Made by a program: the position numbers and the translations under genes. From assembly GCA_041396705.1 (NCBI GenBank), contig JAWKYB010000002.1, positions 310,001-374,000 on the forward strand: DNA of 64,000 nt. Direction: 5' to 3'. The notes beneath the pieces were generated by a model that saw only the letters and a program-made list of their open reading frames with translations, was not told where the DNA came from and ran no database searches. This document shows, piece by piece, positions 63,023-64,000 of this stretch. Source of the DNA: Alphaproteobacteria bacterium. GTDB taxonomy: Bacteria > Pseudomonadota > Alphaproteobacteria > CALKHQ01. Each line of letters opens with the position of its first letter. The stretch's first letter is position 1.

Positions 63023-63053
63023 TTGCGCCGCAACCTTCCACTTTGCAATGCAA
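63023..63053. promoter_or_regulatory. Two TTGC-N3-GCAA boxes, likely PhaR operators
   Basis: TTGCGCCGCAA (63,023-63,033) and TTGCAATGCAA (63,043-63,053) both follow TTGC-N3-GCAA; the second is a full palindrome. Their centres are 20 bp apart, about two helical turns. They lie between the divergent small ORF/PhaC-like genes and phaR. PhaR proteins of alphaproteobacteria are known to bind TGC/GCA-rich dyads and to repress their own gene. Confidence 0.7.
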
Positions 63054-63100
63054 CATCGGCTCTCTAATATGAGATGCCCTGGGCAGGAGAGTTCATCGCG

Positions 63101-63754
63101 ATGGCCGAATCGACCGACGACACCAAACCTCAGGCCAAGCCTGTCGTCATCAAGAAATACGCCAACCGCAGGCTCTACAACACCGCGGCCAGCAGCTACG
63201 TGACGCTGGACAACCTTGCCGAGATGGTGCGGGACGGGGTCGAGTTCACCGTCTTCGACGCGAAGACCGGCGAGGACATCACCCGCCCGGTGCTGACCCA
63301 GATCATCGTCGACGCCGAGGCCAAGGGGAACAACCTGCTGCCGACCAGCTTCCTGCGCCAGCTGATCGGTTTCTACGGCGACAGCCTGCAGGGCCTTGTG
63401 CCGCGCTATCTCGACTATTCCATGCGGATGTTCCAGAACAACCAGGACCGCTATCGCCAGTATTTCAACGGCGCGCTGGAAGGCATGTTCCCGATGACGG
63501 CGTTCGAGGAGATCAGCCGCCAGAACATGGCGATCTTCGAGCGGGCGATGCAGATGTTCAACCCACTGGCGGGCGATGGTGGCGGCAATGACGAAGCCGC
63601 CAAGGTCGATGCCGCGCGGCCGCGCGCGGAACCGGCGGCCAAGCGCCGCGACGCAGCCACCGACAAGGGCGACATCGACGAGCTTAAGAAGCAGCTGCGC
63701 GCGATGCAGCAGCAGCTGGACCGGCTTTCGAAGGACCGCGACGACGACGCCTGA
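63101..63754 (+). CDS. phaR: Polyhydroxyalkanoate synthesis repressor PhaR
   Basis: Start MAESTDDTKPQAKPVVIKKY (GGAGA 12 bases upstream); 217 residues. The N-terminal DNA-binding domain carries IKKYANRRLYNTAASSYVTL and the following VFDAKTGEDITRPVLTQII, which define the PhaR family. A central region includes LPTSFLRQLIGFYGDSLQGL, then the phasin-like helix around MRMFQNNQDRYRQYFNG. The C-terminus is charged and coiled (IDELKKQLRAMQQQLDRLSK). PhaR binds PHA granules and, when they are absent, represses phasin and synthesis genes and itself. Confidence 0.96.
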   Translation: MAESTDDTKPQAKPVVIKKYANRRLYNTAASSYVTLDNLAEMVRDGVEFTVFDAKTGEDITRPVLTQIIVDAEAKGNNLLPTSFLRQLIGFYGDSLQGLVPRYLDYSMRMFQNNQDRYRQYFNGALEGMFPMTAFEEISRQNMAIFERAMQMFNPLAGDGGGNDEAAKVDAARPRAEPAAKRRDAATDKGDIDELKKQLRAMQQQLDRLSKDRDDDA

Positions 63755-63874
63755 TCGCGTGTCGTTTACACTTCGTGAACGATAACGCGTTGATAAGACG
63801 ATGCCGACAACTTAGCTTGAATTCGAAACAACCGCGCCGACACCGGATCCGGAGCCAGGAAGGACCTTCGCCAG

Positions 63875-64000
63875 GTGGCAGCCGTTCAAGCCGTACCCCT
63901 CGCACTGCCGGCGCCTCAGGCGGTCCCGACACCCGGGTTGCGCGCCTCTTTGCGCAGTGCCGCGGCGATCCCCGTCGAGGCCGTCGATGCGACCCGTGCA
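63875..64000 (+). CDS. Possible start of a gene running off the right edge
   Basis: A GTG at 63,875 with GGAAGGA upstream opens VAAVQAVPLALPAPQAVPTP and remains open to the end of the window (42 codons). The segment is Pro/Ala-rich and no family can be named. The preceding 63,755-63,874 shows no gene; a weak hairpin around TTTACACTTCGTGAA lies just after phaR. Confidence 0.35.
   Translation, partial: MAAVQAVPLALPAPQAVPTPGLRASLRSAAAIPVEAVDATRA

Noticed and set aside
61425..63203. Plus-strand open frame of 592 codons across the PhaC-like gene
   Set aside because: Runs antisense through the PhaC-like gene and into phaR in a wrong frame; composition is that of a shadow frame.
63768..63790. Hairpin after phaR as a terminator
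   Set aside because: The arms are imperfect (6 of 7) and no T run follows.

Overview
The window reads as chromosomal DNA of a GC-rich alphaproteobacterium. The evidence is a PHA-type locus with a PhaR regulator on the right edge, several sugar ABC importers of the kinds common in Rhodospirillales and Rhizobiales, and dense 4-bp stop/start overlaps. No rRNA, tRNA or CRISPR was seen, so genus cannot be named.

Left part (1-30,240): two carbohydrate-uptake loci and mobile-element debris. Positions 1-6,110 (minus strand) hold a MalFG-type importer: two intact permeases, a binding-protein gene broken by frameshifts, a second broken gene that seems to fuse a winged-helix domain to a binding-protein-like domain, and a partial gene of unknown function. 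Positions 9,037-22,175 (minus strand) are one long run of eleven genes. It contains two RbsA/RbsC-type transporter cores, three related periplasmic binding proteins, a Gfo/Idh/MocA oxidoreductase, a sugar isomerase-like TIM barrel, a putative glycoside hydrolase and a frameshifted alpha/beta hydrolase. A ROK regulator and a leaderless fourth binding-protein paralogue (22,481-25,156) are divergent. Two ISL3-family copies (6,260-7,934 and 25,452-28,457), an IS256-family element nested in the second, fragments of a serine recombinase beside both, a further IS256-family remnant, a frameshifted alcohol dehydrogenase and a truncated polyol dehydrogenase complete this region. Frameshifts are concentrated here.

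Centre (30,862-48,743): an intact and unusual polysaccharide locus. Nine minus-strand genes overlap by a few bases each: a response-regulator-receiver/glycosyltransferase fusion, a protein with two GT4 glycosyltransferases in tandem, two heparinase II/III-like proteins without signal peptides, two APH-fold kinase-like proteins, a histidine phosphatase, an ABC exporter and a second glycosyltransferase. A sigma-54-type promoter lies just upstream of the first gene. About 115 bp further upstream is a perfect 10-bp inverted repeat. Divergently transcribed is a membrane histidine kinase with an NtrC-type activator carrying the GAFTDA loop. I infer that the kinase/activator pair switches on the operon through sigma-54. 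This is the best candidate for an undescribed system in the window.

Right part (48,822-64,000): an IS630-family element, then visibly more GC-rich and intact core-like DNA. It holds a small exported protein, a SnoaL-like protein, a MalEFG-type importer with a Tat-type binding protein, a FadR-type GntR regulator with a sugar importer (ATPase, permease, binding protein), an SGNH hydrolase, then phaA, a PhaC-like protein with a Cys lipase box, a small ORF and phaR with two TTGC-N3-GCAA operators.
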